NCBI RefSeq assembly: GCF_022836475.1 | Contig: NZ_BQXH01000008.1 | Span: 1,648-65,647 of the forward strand | DNA from: Ligilactobacillus pabuli | GTDB lineage: Bacteria; Bacillota; Bacilli; Lactobacillales; Lactobacillaceae | Direction: 5' to 3' | Length of the DNA stretch: 64,000 nucleotides | Shown: piece after piece, positions 34,395 to 43,279 of the stretch | Position numbering within the stretch: the first letter of the stretch is position 1 | Layout of the letters: every line of letters starts with the position of its first letter | Notes under the pieces: generated by a model | Databases searched by the model: none | Told to the model about the DNA's origin: nothing | What the model saw: the letters and a program-made list of their open reading frames with translations, nothing else | Program-made: the position numbers and the translations under genes

Positions 34395-35807
34395 CTAGTT
34401 TAATTCGCGACTTTCAGTGAGTTCCTTGAACCAATAAGCACTCTTTTTGGGAAGTCGTTCTTGTGTTTCGAAGTCAACGAAGAACAAACCATACCGCTTG
34501 GAGTAACCGTTAGTCCAGGAGAACATATCTTGTAAGGACCAAACGAAGTAGCCTTTAACGTTAATTCCGTCTTCGATTGCACGTAAGACTGCTTGTAAGT
34601 GCAACTTGATGTAATCGATCCGTTTTTGGTCGTCTAAGACTTCACCATCAGCTGGACGATTTTCCTTGAGACCTAAGCCATTTTCAGTGATATAAATGTC
34701 GTTCACTAATGGGTAGTTAGTATGGATCCGTTCAAGTTGGTCGTAGAGCCCCTGGGGATTGATTGGCCAATCCCAGTCAGTCATTTCGATGCCATCTGGC
34801 ACACCTGATTCACCGATCCCTTGGAGACGGGAGATCGAAGAACCTTTTTTACCAGTACCATTATGGATCGTTTCAGAAATACCATGATATTCCTTCATGT
34901 ATTTACTGAAGTAATAGTTAACACCGACAAAATCTAGTTGTTGAGCGGCTTGTTTCAGTTCAGCTAGTTCACTATCTTTGATCTCGATAGTTTCTTGTGA
35001 ATTAGCAGCTAAGATTTCGTTCATCAAATTTAAAGTTTCCTGGCTATATTCACCACCTAAAGTTCCATCTAGGAAGAGGCGGTTGTCTAAGGTGTCTTGC
35101 AGTTTAGCGGCATGGACATCACCAGGCTTAGTTGGGTCAAAAGGATAAACCGTCTGTAAGGCATGAACAACGCCGATTTGACCACTGATTTTTAAGGTTC
35201 TAAAGGCATTGACGACCCGGGCATGAGCAAGGTTTAAGTTATGCTCAGCTTGGAAAGTCTTGTTAAAGTGATACTTTTCGCCAGGAGGGAAGGTCCCGGT
35301 GGTGTATTGTTGGACAGCCATAGAAGTTGGTTCGTTAATGGTGATCCAATAGTTGATCTCACTGAATTCTTGGAAACAGAATTTGGCGTAGTCAACATAT
35401 TTAGTAATATTTTCAGGATTTAGCCAGTCACCAGTTTGATGCAGGGCTTCTGGTGTGTCAAAGTGATGCAAGGTAACAAAGGGTTCGACCCCTTGTTTGA
35501 AGCATTCCGCAAACATTTGATGGTAATAATCTACCCCAGCTTGTTCCGGCTCGCCACTGCCAGTTGGGAAGATCCGTGCCCAAGCAATGGAGATCCGGAT
35601 TGAATTCAAACCGAAGTCGCTGGAAAGCTGAATGTCTTCTGGGTAGCGATGGTAGAAGTCACAGGCTGGTTCTGGGTTAAAACGCCCTTGTTTCTTTAAG
35701 AAGGGTTCCCATAAAACCTCGCCTTTGTTGCCTTCTTTAACTGCGCCTTCTGTTTGAAAAGCTGCAGTGGCACCGCCAAAATAAAAGTCTGTTGGAAATT
35801 TCATCAT
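34395..35807 (-). CDS. lacG: 6-phospho-beta-galactosidase (second copy, GH1)
   Basis: The 470-residue GH1 enzyme has the acid/base glutamate in ITINEPTS near residue 160 and the nucleophile in YITENGLGLKE near 372. It resembles LacG of the first operon along its whole length but is clearly diverged, so it may prefer another phospho-beta-glycoside. ATG 35807 follows AGGAGG. It is 48 bases downstream of its lacE partner. Confidence 0.9.
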   Translation of the reverse strand: MMKFPTDFYFGGATAAFQTEGAVKEGNKGEVLWEPFLKKQGRFNPEPACDFYHRYPEDIQLSSDFGLNSIRISIAWARIFPTGSGEPEQAGVDYYHQMFAECFKQGVEPFVTLHHFDTPEALHQTGDWLNPENITKYVDYAKFCFQEFSEINYWITINEPTSMAVQQYTTGTFPPGEKYHFNKTFQAEHNLNLAHARVVNAFRTLKISGQIGVVHALQTVYPFDPTKPGDVHAAKLQDTLDNRLFLDGTLGGEYSQETLNLMNEILAANSQETIEIKDSELAELKQAAQQLDFVGVNYYFSKYMKEYHGISETIHNGTGKKGSSISRLQGIGESGVPDGIEMTDWDWPINPQGLYDQLERIHTNYPLVNDIYITENGLGLKENRPADGEVLDDQKRIDYIKLHLQAVLRAIEDGINVKGYFVWSLQDMFSWTNGYSKRYGLFFVDFETQERLPKKSAYWFKELTESRELN

Positions 35808-35855
35808 GAATCTTCCTCCTAATAATTCTTTCTCTGGTTAATTAAACTGTTCTTC

Positions 35856-37568
35856 TTATGCTTGTGCTCTTTCTGCTAGATGTTCGCTGACAAAGGCGAG
35901 AGCTTTATCGCCGTCACGAGTTAATTCAATATATTGTTTACCAGTTGTAGAAACCATGGTTACTCCATACTTGTCAGTGATCTTCTTTAGATTATCTTTC
36001 ATACTGTCCATTTGTGGTGCTAAGATCACTAGATCCATGTCTTGAATTAAGTCCATGTCTTGACCATAAGCACGTGCAGCAGCTGAAAGACTTAAATCTC
36101 TTTCTTTAGCTAATTTGTTAAGTGCGTTTGCCAAGATCCCACTAGTTCCGCCGCCCGCACATAAGACGAGGACAGTACTATTTTCAGGGATAGCATTGTT
36201 GCCAGTTTGTAAGTTGTGATCTGCATCAGCAGTTACTACGACACCGTCGTTAGCTGTAGCAGGTGTTTCATCACCATTTTGTTCGATCACTGCTTCTTTA
36301 GCAATTTCATCTTCTAGCAAGGTCTTATCGTAAGCCTTAAAGAATGGCCAGTAAACTAAGATGTCCAAGACGATGATCAAAGCAACGTAAACAAATGATA
36401 ATGGTGCGAAACCAGTTGAAACAGGAATTCCGATAAAGCCAGGCAATGTCCATGGCATGGTGTACATAATTGAATTCATACCTAAAACTTCAACGAAGAA
36501 CTTGAACATGCAGACGTTCACGATTGGTGTCAAAATGAATGGTACAAGGAACATTGGGTTCATGATAATTGGAGTACCAAACAAGATCGGTTCGTTAACT
36601 GAGAAAGTTCCTGGAATAAAGGAAGCTGACCCAACAGCTTTTAACTGTTTAGACTTAGCGAAGATCATAAAGATGTAAGCTAAGACCAAAGTTGAACCTG
36701 TCCCACCAAAGTTCATAACGTAATCCATAGTGTTCATGGCTAAAACGTGGGAAGCTTGGTGGCCATTCTGGTACATTTGTAAGTTGGCAGCAGTGTTGGC
36801 AATCATAATTGGTACAACGGCTGGTTGCACGATTGAAGGTCCTTGAACCCCACAGAACCAGAAGAAAGCCATGGCACCGGCGATGATCGATAAACCAAGA
36901 TAAGATTCACTCGCACTAAAGAGTGGTGAAAGCAATTTAATGATAAATGCTGGTAAGTTAGTACCAGTAAATTGTCTGAAGGCTAAGTCAACGGCCCAGA
37001 AAATTGTGACGGTTGAAGCCATTGGAATCACATCTTTAAAAGTTTGGGCGATGTTTTGTGGGACCTGTGGCGGTAACTTGATCGTCACATTGTTTTTGAT
37101 GCAGACATAGTAGATATTCGGAGTGATCAAGCCGACGATATAAGCGGCAATCAAACCTTGAGTACCCATATAGGTGAAATCAACGCCAGCTTTCAGTGGA
37201 ACGATGGCCAGAATGATGAAGGAAATTTCTGCGGCCATGATAACTGAGATCGGGTTGATCTGGTTAGTCTTTGGCAAATTCAAATTTTTTGAATCTGTCA
37301 GGTTTTTAGCAGTTGTTCCCGTAACGAACAAGGCTAAGAGACCCATAGAATAATTATAGGCTGTCAGTAAATTATTGGTGACACTGTCAGGCCAATAAAA
37401 ACCCCAGGCGTTTGGAACGTAAGCAATCATTAAGAAGATACTTGAAAACAAAATGATTGGCATTGCAGCGATAAATCCATCACGGATCGCTGCAATATAT
37501 TGATTAGAAGCAATTTTTTCGAATAATGGTTTAAACTTTTCCATTTTCTTGGCAATTCCAGCACTCAT
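35856..37568 (-). CDS. lacE: PTS lactose-type EIICB (second copy)
   Basis: The 570-residue protein has an EIIC membrane part (residues 1-430), a linker (445-465) and EIIB with phosphocysteine Cys470 in VLCAGGGTSG. GVQGPSIVQP near residue 255 parallels GVHGPSVVKP of the first copy. I chose ATG 37568 (MSAGIAKKMEKF) after AAGGAGGG; a longer frame to 37634 would translate a palindromic repeat. No EIIA gene accompanies it, so LacF at 28764 probably serves it. Confidence 0.9.
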   Translation of the reverse strand: MSAGIAKKMEKFKPLFEKIASNQYIAAIRDGFIAAMPIILFSSIFLMIAYVPNAWGFYWPDSVTNNLLTAYNYSMGLLALFVTGTTAKNLTDSKNLNLPKTNQINPISVIMAAEISFIILAIVPLKAGVDFTYMGTQGLIAAYIVGLITPNIYYVCIKNNVTIKLPPQVPQNIAQTFKDVIPMASTVTIFWAVDLAFRQFTGTNLPAFIIKLLSPLFSASESYLGLSIIAGAMAFFWFCGVQGPSIVQPAVVPIMIANTAANLQMYQNGHQASHVLAMNTMDYVMNFGGTGSTLVLAYIFMIFAKSKQLKAVGSASFIPGTFSVNEPILFGTPIIMNPMFLVPFILTPIVNVCMFKFFVEVLGMNSIMYTMPWTLPGFIGIPVSTGFAPLSFVYVALIIVLDILVYWPFFKAYDKTLLEDEIAKEAVIEQNGDETPATANDGVVVTADADHNLQTGNNAIPENSTVLVLCAGGGTSGILANALNKLAKERDLSLSAAARAYGQDMDLIQDMDLVILAPQMDSMKDNLKKITDKYGVTMVSTTGKQYIELTRDGDKALAFVSEHLAERAQA

Positions 37569-37595
37569 AATATAAAACCCTCCTTGAGAATAAAC

Positions 37596-37647
37596 AAAGC
37601 GAAGTGAATTAGACCAGCGGGAGTCTGCATTCACGGAGCCTAACTAA
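37596..37647 (-). repeat. Dispersed palindromic repeat, short form (copy H)
   Basis: AAAGCGAAGTGAATTAGAC and GTCTGCATTCACGGAGCCTA: outer GTGAAT/ATTCAC and inner AGAC/GTCT are both complementary, and the CTAACTAA end matches other copies. It lies in the leader of the second lacE. Confidence 0.65.
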
Positions 37648-37674
37648 AAATAACAAAATAAATCATTTTAAAAC

Positions 37675-37728
37675 AGAATGCGTTTTCATCTAACAACCTT
37701 ATTATATTTTTTATTTAGTAAAAGTCAA
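37675..37728 (-). promoter_or_regulatory. Promoter of the second lac cluster with cre-like site
   Basis: On the minus strand TTGACT (37728-37723) and TATAAT (37706-37701) are 16 bases apart, and TGAAAACGCATTCT (about 37688-37675) resembles cre with two mismatches, downstream of the start. No RAT is present here. 37729-37980 is AT-rich and shows nothing I can name. Confidence 0.65.
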
Positions 37729-37980
37729 CTACTTTTTTACTTTATTTTACCCATAAAAGTTTGTTTTAACGGTGATTAAAAATTATTTTTATCAAAAAAT
37801 AGTCAAGTATTTATTATAATTAGTTGTGTGAGATTAAACTAAATAGGATAGATATTATGTATGGTAGAACATTTTCGAACTTTTTAAAGAATTAGGATTT
37901 CACACAAAAAATTAGATAAACAGGTTGAGAAATCGCAAAAGGCACAGGAGTGAGTATAAGTAGAATTAAGTAAAAAGATA

Positions 37981-38042
37981 CATATTAAAAATACTTGACA
38001 GATTGAAGTTTAGTTCTTCGTCTGTCAAGTATTTTTAATATG
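37981..38042. terminator. 22-bp perfect inverted repeat (bidirectional terminator-like)
   Basis: 37981-38002 (CATATTAAAAATACTTGACA...) is perfectly complementary to 38021-38042, with a further GAAG/CTTC stem inside the loop. On the minus strand it directly follows a ten-codon ORF. The AT-rich arm ends could act as U-runs on either strand. Confidence 0.7.
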
Positions 38043-38043
38043 T

Positions 38044-38076
38044 TTAGTTTTGATAGTCATCTAAAAGCTTGACCAT
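38044..38076 (-). CDS. Possible 10-residue peptide MVKLLDDYQN
   Basis: ATG 38076 has AAGGAGGA seven bases upstream, as strong as any gene here, and the stop abuts the 22-bp hairpin. An operator-like palindrome (38116-38129) lies upstream. A short regulated peptide or the remnant of a deleted gene are both possible. The frame is open back to 38235 but without a better start. Confidence 0.3.
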   Translation of the reverse strand: MVKLLDDYQN

Positions 38077-38115
38077 AGAGAAATCCTCCTTGTAAAATTT
38101 ATTCTTAAAGTTTTG

Positions 38116-38129
38116 ATATACTAATATAT
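38116..38129. promoter_or_regulatory. Operator-like palindrome shared with the GH115 promoter
   Basis: ATATACTAATATAT differs by one base from the perfect palindrome at 39284-39297. Binding by the adjacent GntR protein is inferred. Confidence 0.45.
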
Positions 38130-38294
38130 TATTATCATTGACTATAATGTAACCGCATTCCAGCGGGATGTCAAGTACTGTAGGAAATGAAATTATACAT
38201 TCTGAAGGTTTTGTTAGGCTATATTTACGAAACAAAGAGATTTCTGCTCAGTGAGATTAGTCGTTTCTCTTTTCAAAAAGGAATATAATGTACT

Positions 38295-38308
38295 TGATAA
38301 CGCTTTAA
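38295..38308 (-). promoter_or_regulatory. cre-like site upstream of the GntR gene
   Basis: Reverse complement TTAAAGCGTTATCA matches the cre consensus except at the second base. It lies about 115 bases before the GntR start. Confidence 0.5.
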
Positions 38309-38422
38309 AAACAGTTAGATATCACTGTACGGATATCATTGTGTTGGCTAAATAGAGATTAGATGCTAAGGTAACAGTATAGTCAGTTTATTTTAAATTT
38401 AAGAAGTTAGGTGGTTAAAAAG

Positions 38423-39091
38423 ATGGCAGTTATTTCCACAATGAAAGATCAAATTTATCAAATTATCTTAAATAGAATTATCGGAATGGAATATTTACCG
38501 GGTGAGAAGATTTCAGAAAAAGAATTAGTTGAAGAATTGGAAGTAGGTAGGACCCCAATTAGAGAAGCACTTTTGCAACTTAGGCAAGAAGGCTTAATTA
38601 ATGCTATTCCACAGTCTGGTACCTATATTTCAAAAATTAACTTACAGTTGGCCAAAGATGCCAGATTTGTCAGAGAGAGTATAGAAATGCGAGTGGTCAA
38701 AGAAGCGATTGATAAGTTAACGACTTATGACTATGTAATGCTGCAACAGATCATTGATAGACAAGGATTAATAGAAAAAGGGACCAATAAGAATCTGGAA
38801 TTTTTTAAAGAGGATGAGGCATTTCATCATTACTTTTATAGTATTACAGATCATGAACAAGTTTGGATATGGTTGCAGTCTGTTAATATGCATCTGAATA
38901 GGTTCCGTTTTTTACGTTTGCAAAGTAAAAATCTGTCATGGAACTCACTAATCGATGAGCATAGACAATTATTAGAGTCTATTAAAAATAAAGATGCAGA
39001 AAAATCAGTAGATTGGGTCAAAGAACATCTACACAGAATGCTAGATGAGGAACCAACCTTATTACAGGCTTTTCCAGAATATTTTGAATAA
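38423..39091 (+). CDS. GntR-family (FadR-type) transcriptional regulator
   Basis: The 222-residue regulator has an N-terminal winged helix (YLPGEKISEKELVEELEVGR, then TPIREALLQLRQEGLI around residues 40-56) and an all-helical FCD ligand-binding domain (DEAFHHYFYS near 132, DEHRQLLESI near 178). I chose ATG 38423, eight bases after AGGTGG. FadR-type regulators commonly sense hexuronate products. It is upstream of alpha-glucuronidase and UxaC genes, with a palindromic site at their promoter. Confidence 0.87.
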   Translation: MAVISTMKDQIYQIILNRIIGMEYLPGEKISEKELVEELEVGRTPIREALLQLRQEGLINAIPQSGTYISKINLQLAKDARFVRESIEMRVVKEAIDKLTTYDYVMLQQIIDRQGLIEKGTNKNLEFFKEDEAFHHYFYSITDHEQVWIWLQSVNMHLNRFRFLRLQSKNLSWNSLIDEHRQLLESIKNKDAEKSVDWVKEHLHRMLDEEPTLLQAFPEYFE

Positions 39092-39100
39092 AAGAATTAT

Positions 39101-39136
39101 AACCCCCTTACTATAAAAAATGGTGAGGGGGGTTTG
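39101..39136 (+). terminator. Terminator after the GntR gene
   Basis: AACCCCCTTAC pairs with GTGAGGGGGGTT, followed by TGTTGTT. The T-run is short. Confidence 0.7.
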
Positions 39137-39243
39137 TTGTTAGAAGAAAATTAACAATGTTACTCGTCTTTGTGAAAAAAATTCAAAAAAGTGAAAAATA
39201 GCAGATTTTACTAAATGATTACTAAAAAATAAAAAACTTGTGA

Positions 39244-39297
39244 TTGACTAGGCTTTGTTTTTAGTATATTATGTAAACGATTCATATACTAGTATAT
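39244..39297 (+). promoter_or_regulatory. Promoter and operator of the glucuronate operon
   Basis: TTGACT (39244-39249) and TATTAT (39267-39272), 17 bases apart. Just downstream of the -10, TGTAAACGATTC resembles the left half of a cre site, and ATATACTAGTATAT (39284-39297) is a perfect 14-base palindrome placed to block initiation. The leader to 39435 is AT-rich with no other feature. Confidence 0.7.
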
Positions 39298-39435
39298 CAA
39301 TTTTTAAAAAATAAAAAGTTTTAGAGGAAATCTCGCATATTTTTTTAAGATTTTTAGGTAGCGCTTTATCTTGAAAAGTGAATTTTTTCTTAAGAACAAG
39401 GTATTTGATTTTTTTACGAAACTGGAGGGATCAGA

Positions 39436-41460
39436 GTGGTTGAAAATTTTTTGATAAATGTAAATACAAAAGTTCATACAGATTTTACAAATGATGTTTT
39501 ACGTAAGGCGGCTGAAATTTTACAAAGAGATATTCTGAAGAAAGTTACAGGTCAAGGCCCCGATAACGGCATTACTTTAAAATTGAATAATGATGATGAC
39601 GGTAAAGACGAGTCATTTATAGTTACTCTTTTAGATGAGCTACACGTAGAAATTCAAGCAAATTCAGTACTTGGACTGATGTATGGCGCATTATCCGTTT
39701 CACGAGAAGTTTTACACATAGATAATTTTTGGTTTTGGCTTGATCAACAGATTGGCAAGGTTGATAGCATTACTTGGAATGATTTTAAAAAGGTTCGAAT
39801 GCCGGAGTTCCATGTTAAGTACCGTGGTTGGTTTATTAATGATGAAGTGTTAATCAATGACTGGAAATACAATGAATCAAATGAGTATGTTTGGGAAATG
39901 ATTTTTGAAACATTGCTACGTTGTGGTGGAAACATTGTTATTCCCGGAACAGATACAAATGCTCATACACATAGAGGATTAGCGGATAAGTTTGGTTTAA
40001 TGATTGCTCATCACCATGCAGAACCTCTTGGAGCAGAAATGTTTTCACGTGTTTATCCGGAATTAAAGGCTTCTTATTTGCTTCATCCGGATTTGTTTAA
40101 AAAACTTTGGCAAGATAGCATTGATGAACAAAAGGATATGCATGTTCTTTGGAATTTAGGCTTTCGTGGCCAGGGTGATAGACCTTTCTGGGCGGATGAT
40201 GACCATGAATATACTCAACAGGATAAAGCTGACGTCATTAATTCTGTATTACGAATACAATACGATATGGTTAAGAGAGTTGATCCAGAAGCAATGTGTT
40301 CAATGAATATATATGGGGAATTACCAGCTCTGTATAATGAGGGATTACTTGATATTCCTGAAGATGTTGTTCAAATCTGGGCAGATAATGGATACGGTAA
40401 AATGCTGTCACGTCGTCAAGGAATTGAGGATCCGCGAACTGAAGTATTGCAGAATGGTGATTCCAAATTGAAGCAAGGAATATATTATCATGTTGCTTTC
40501 CATGACTTACAAGCTTCAAATTTCTTAACTTTGTTGCAAATTGATCCACATGCAGTTGCTGAGGAAATTCAAAAGGTTCGCCAAGCCACGTTAGACGATT
40601 TGGTAATGGTGAATACAGGTAGTATTAAACCTCATATTTTTTATTTAAGATTACTAGCTGAATCTTGGAGAAGTGATTTTGAAGTTAAATCAAGTCTTGA
40701 TTATATTAATCAGTATGTTGAAACATACTATGGTTCGTATCAAAAAGAAATAGCACAAGTATATCACAATTATTTTGAAGCTACTTTTAACTATAGAAGC
40801 TTTGTTGATCAGAAAGCTGGAGACGAGTTTTATATGTATGTGCTACGTAAGTTTGTTACTACTTGGCTAGCTAATAGGGATAAAATGCCTGAAATGGAAT
40901 GGGTTACTGATAGTACTAGTTTGGAGGACCAAGCTAGAGATATTGTTAATTTATTGGTTAATAACGTTAAGCCTCTTGAAAAATTAAATTTAGAAGCTGA
41001 TGAGGTTTTGGCTAAATTACCAGAGGAAGATGCGAAGAGATTTTATAATGATATCTGGAATAGTTGTAGTATTCATGGTCATTCGATTAAAGCTTTGAAG
41101 GAAACTTTTGACGCATATGACAAATGTAAAACTAATGATTTTCTGGGTGCGTTCTTAATGATTGATGATGCTAAAAAAGAATTAGAAAAGGTGATTGCTG
41201 CTTGGAATAATAATCCGGCTGAGAAATGGCGTGACTTTTATGATAATGATTGTTATACGAACATTTCCCTTTCAGTTCAGACTTTAGCAACTTTACAAAA
41301 TGTACTTAGAATGGTTGGAGATGGTCCAGATGAGGACCAGTGGGAACGAGAATATTTAATGCAAGCCAGTGATGCTAAAGTCATGTTGCTATCAAATCTG
41401 CACAAAGCATATACAGATGATGAATTCTCAAGAAAGATAAGAGCAAAAGGATTTAAGTAG
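39436..41460 (+). CDS. GH115-like alpha-glucuronidase
   Basis: The 674-residue protein looks like glycoside hydrolase family 115, which removes (4-O-methyl-)glucuronic acid from xylan. Family-like stretches are GGNIVIPGTDTNAHTHRGLA near residue 168, IAHHHAEPLGAEMF near 193, NLGFRGQGDRPFWADD near 239, VQIWADNGYGK near 314 and GIYYHVAFHDLQ near 350. There is no signal peptide, so it acts inside the cell on imported oligosaccharides. GTG 39436 follows GGAGGG. It is shorter than most GH115 proteins; the usual C-terminal domain is not obvious. Confidence 0.7.
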   Translation: MVENFLINVNTKVHTDFTNDVLRKAAEILQRDILKKVTGQGPDNGITLKLNNDDDGKDESFIVTLLDELHVEIQANSVLGLMYGALSVSREVLHIDNFWFWLDQQIGKVDSITWNDFKKVRMPEFHVKYRGWFINDEVLINDWKYNESNEYVWEMIFETLLRCGGNIVIPGTDTNAHTHRGLADKFGLMIAHHHAEPLGAEMFSRVYPELKASYLLHPDLFKKLWQDSIDEQKDMHVLWNLGFRGQGDRPFWADDDHEYTQQDKADVINSVLRIQYDMVKRVDPEAMCSMNIYGELPALYNEGLLDIPEDVVQIWADNGYGKMLSRRQGIEDPRTEVLQNGDSKLKQGIYYHVAFHDLQASNFLTLLQIDPHAVAEEIQKVRQATLDDLVMVNTGSIKPHIFYLRLLAESWRSDFEVKSSLDYINQYVETYYGSYQKEIAQVYHNYFEATFNYRSFVDQKAGDEFYMYVLRKFVTTWLANRDKMPEMEWVTDSTSLEDQARDIVNLLVNNVKPLEKLNLEADEVLAKLPEEDAKRFYNDIWNSCSIHGHSIKALKETFDAYDKCKTNDFLGAFLMIDDAKKELEKVIAAWNNNPAEKWRDFYDNDCYTNISLSVQTLATLQNVLRMVGDGPDEDQWEREYLMQASDAKVMLLSNLHKAYTDDEFSRKIRAKGFK

Positions 41461-41493
41461 TTATGTAATATTATTTCAGTAAAGGAGCAACTT

Positions 41494-43133
41494 ATGATGA
41501 TGGATACAAATGATACTGGATCTGAGCGTGATAACGAATTTCAAGCTACAAATTTACACGATGGTTGGGACGAATATCAATCAAAGAAAATTTACCAACC
41601 TAGAAAAATAGGAGTGTTTAGATCACTTGGATTTGGAGTTTTTTCTTTTTTTAGTATTTCAATGCAGGGGTTAGTTGGAGCCTGGTTGCTATTCTTTTAC
41701 ACCACATTTTGTGGGTTAAGCGCAGGACAAGGGGCAACGATATTTTTAATTGGTCGTGTTGCTGATGCAATTGCTTCATTATTTATGGGTAACATGTCTG
41801 ACAACATTTATAAATATAAGCTAGGTAGAATATTTGGTAGACGACATATTTTTATTTTGGCGGCTGCACCTGCAGTATTGTTTGCAATTACTCTGTGGGT
41901 CACAGGCATGAATTATTGGTACTACTTGATTACTTATTTAATTACCACGGTTCTTATGTCAGTTTTACAGATTCCTTGGGAAACATTGCCTAACGAAATG
42001 ACAAAAGACTACAATTCACGCACTTTACTTTCTACTACAAGAATGGTAATTGCAGGTTTAGGTAATATGTTAGCTCAATTTGTACCTGCGCAATTGTTTA
42101 AATTTTATCCTCAAACGTCACCAATGCCATATCTGATCATGCAAGTTATGTTTTCTGTTGTAACATTTGTTTTAATCTTGGTTACTTACCATACAACCTG
42201 GGACATTTCGTGACAAAAGCAGAGGCTAAAAAATTAGAGGAAGAAGCTCTATTAGAAAATAATGGTAAAAGAAGTTCACTGAAATCACAATTAAAAAATT
42301 ATTTTTCGACGTTTAAAATTAAAACCTTTAGAACTCATATGGGAATTTATTTGAGCTCATATTTTGGAACAATTTTGTTTTCAACAGTATTTGTGTATTA
42401 TATTGTCTTTGCTTTAGGAAAAACGACAAGTGTTTCAGGCTTCCTACAATCTTTGAGTATCGTTTCTGTTCCAGTAACGATTATAGCTGGATGGTTAGTA
42501 ACTAAGATTTCACCACGAACATTGTATGTTTTAGGTTACTCAATGATTTTGGTAAGTTGTGTTGACTGGGCTTTTGTTGCCTTGGTTAAGCCTAGTGCAA
42601 TAATGGTATGGTTAACTGTTGGGATGATATTCTATGAAGTTGGCTTGTATATTTTGTATTTTCTACCATGGAACGTCTTTCCTTTTATTCCCGATGTGGA
42701 TACATTAGTAACTGGTAAAAATCGTTCAGGATTATTTGCTTCGGTAATGGTCTTTATTAACCAAATTAGTCAAGGACTTGCTTCCGTAGTTGCAGGATAT
42801 CTGCTTGATTTTGCTCACTTTAAGCAATCAGCAGGTGGAGCTGTAGCTCAACCTGATAGTGCGATCCATATGATTATTTTTATTGTTTCTGGTGGTGTGG
42901 GTATTATGATGTTACTTGCAATTTATTTTGCTTGTCACTTCCACTTGAGTAAAAAGACCATGGGCGTTTTGACAGAAGAGTTAAATCGCTTACAGAACGG
43001 TGGGAAGATGAGCGATGCTAACCCTGAGACAAAGAAAACTTGTGAACTATTAACAGGCGTTGATTATGATTCAATTGATTTTTGGAAAAAGAATGATGGA
43101 AAACCATTAGGTGCAGAGATTACTCAAAACTAA
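41494..43133 (+). pseudogene. GPH-family sugar (glycoside-pentoside-hexuronide) transporter, frameshifted
   Basis: Two frames together give a full-length MFS-like GPH cation symporter of about 545 residues. The first (41494-42213, 239 residues) covers the N-terminal six helices with GRVADAIASLFMGNMSDN near residue 85; it ends at TGA 42211. The second starts in the overlapping GTGA and carries the C-terminal helices with FYEVGLYILYFLPWNVFPF. One missing base near 42208 would join them (TWDIS then VTKAEAKKL). No ribosome-binding site precedes the GTG, so a frameshift is more likely than a split gene. Confidence 0.8.
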
Positions 43134-43199
43134 ATATGGATTAATCATAGGAAAAAGTGATTCTAATTAGAATTAGTAGGCTTGTAAATAGTATAAAGT

Positions 43200-43250
43200 A
43201 AGTGGTTAAAAGTAATTACTATGATTATTTTTGACCACTTATTTGTTAGT
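43200..43250 (+). terminator. Hairpin between transporter and uxaC
   Basis: AAGTGGTTAAAAGTAAT pairs with ATTATTTTTGACCACTT (two G-U pairs) followed by ATTTGTT. It may be a partial terminator setting lower uxaC expression. Confidence 0.6.
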
Positions 43251-43279
43251 AACGGTTAGGTGAAGAAAGGAGTAACAAA

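Noticed and set aside
37569-37634. N-terminal extension of the second lacE (22 residues)
   Set aside because: It would translate the palindromic repeat in the leader; ATG 37568 has a strong AAGGAGGG and matches homologue starts.
38077-38235. Longer 63-codon form of the minus-strand ORF ending at 38044
   Set aside because: No ribosome-binding site at its start, and it would translate through the operator-like palindrome; no recognisable family.
42205-42215. Programmed frameshift in the GPH transporter
   Set aside because: No slippery heptamer or following pseudoknot is visible; a one-base deletion explains it more simply.
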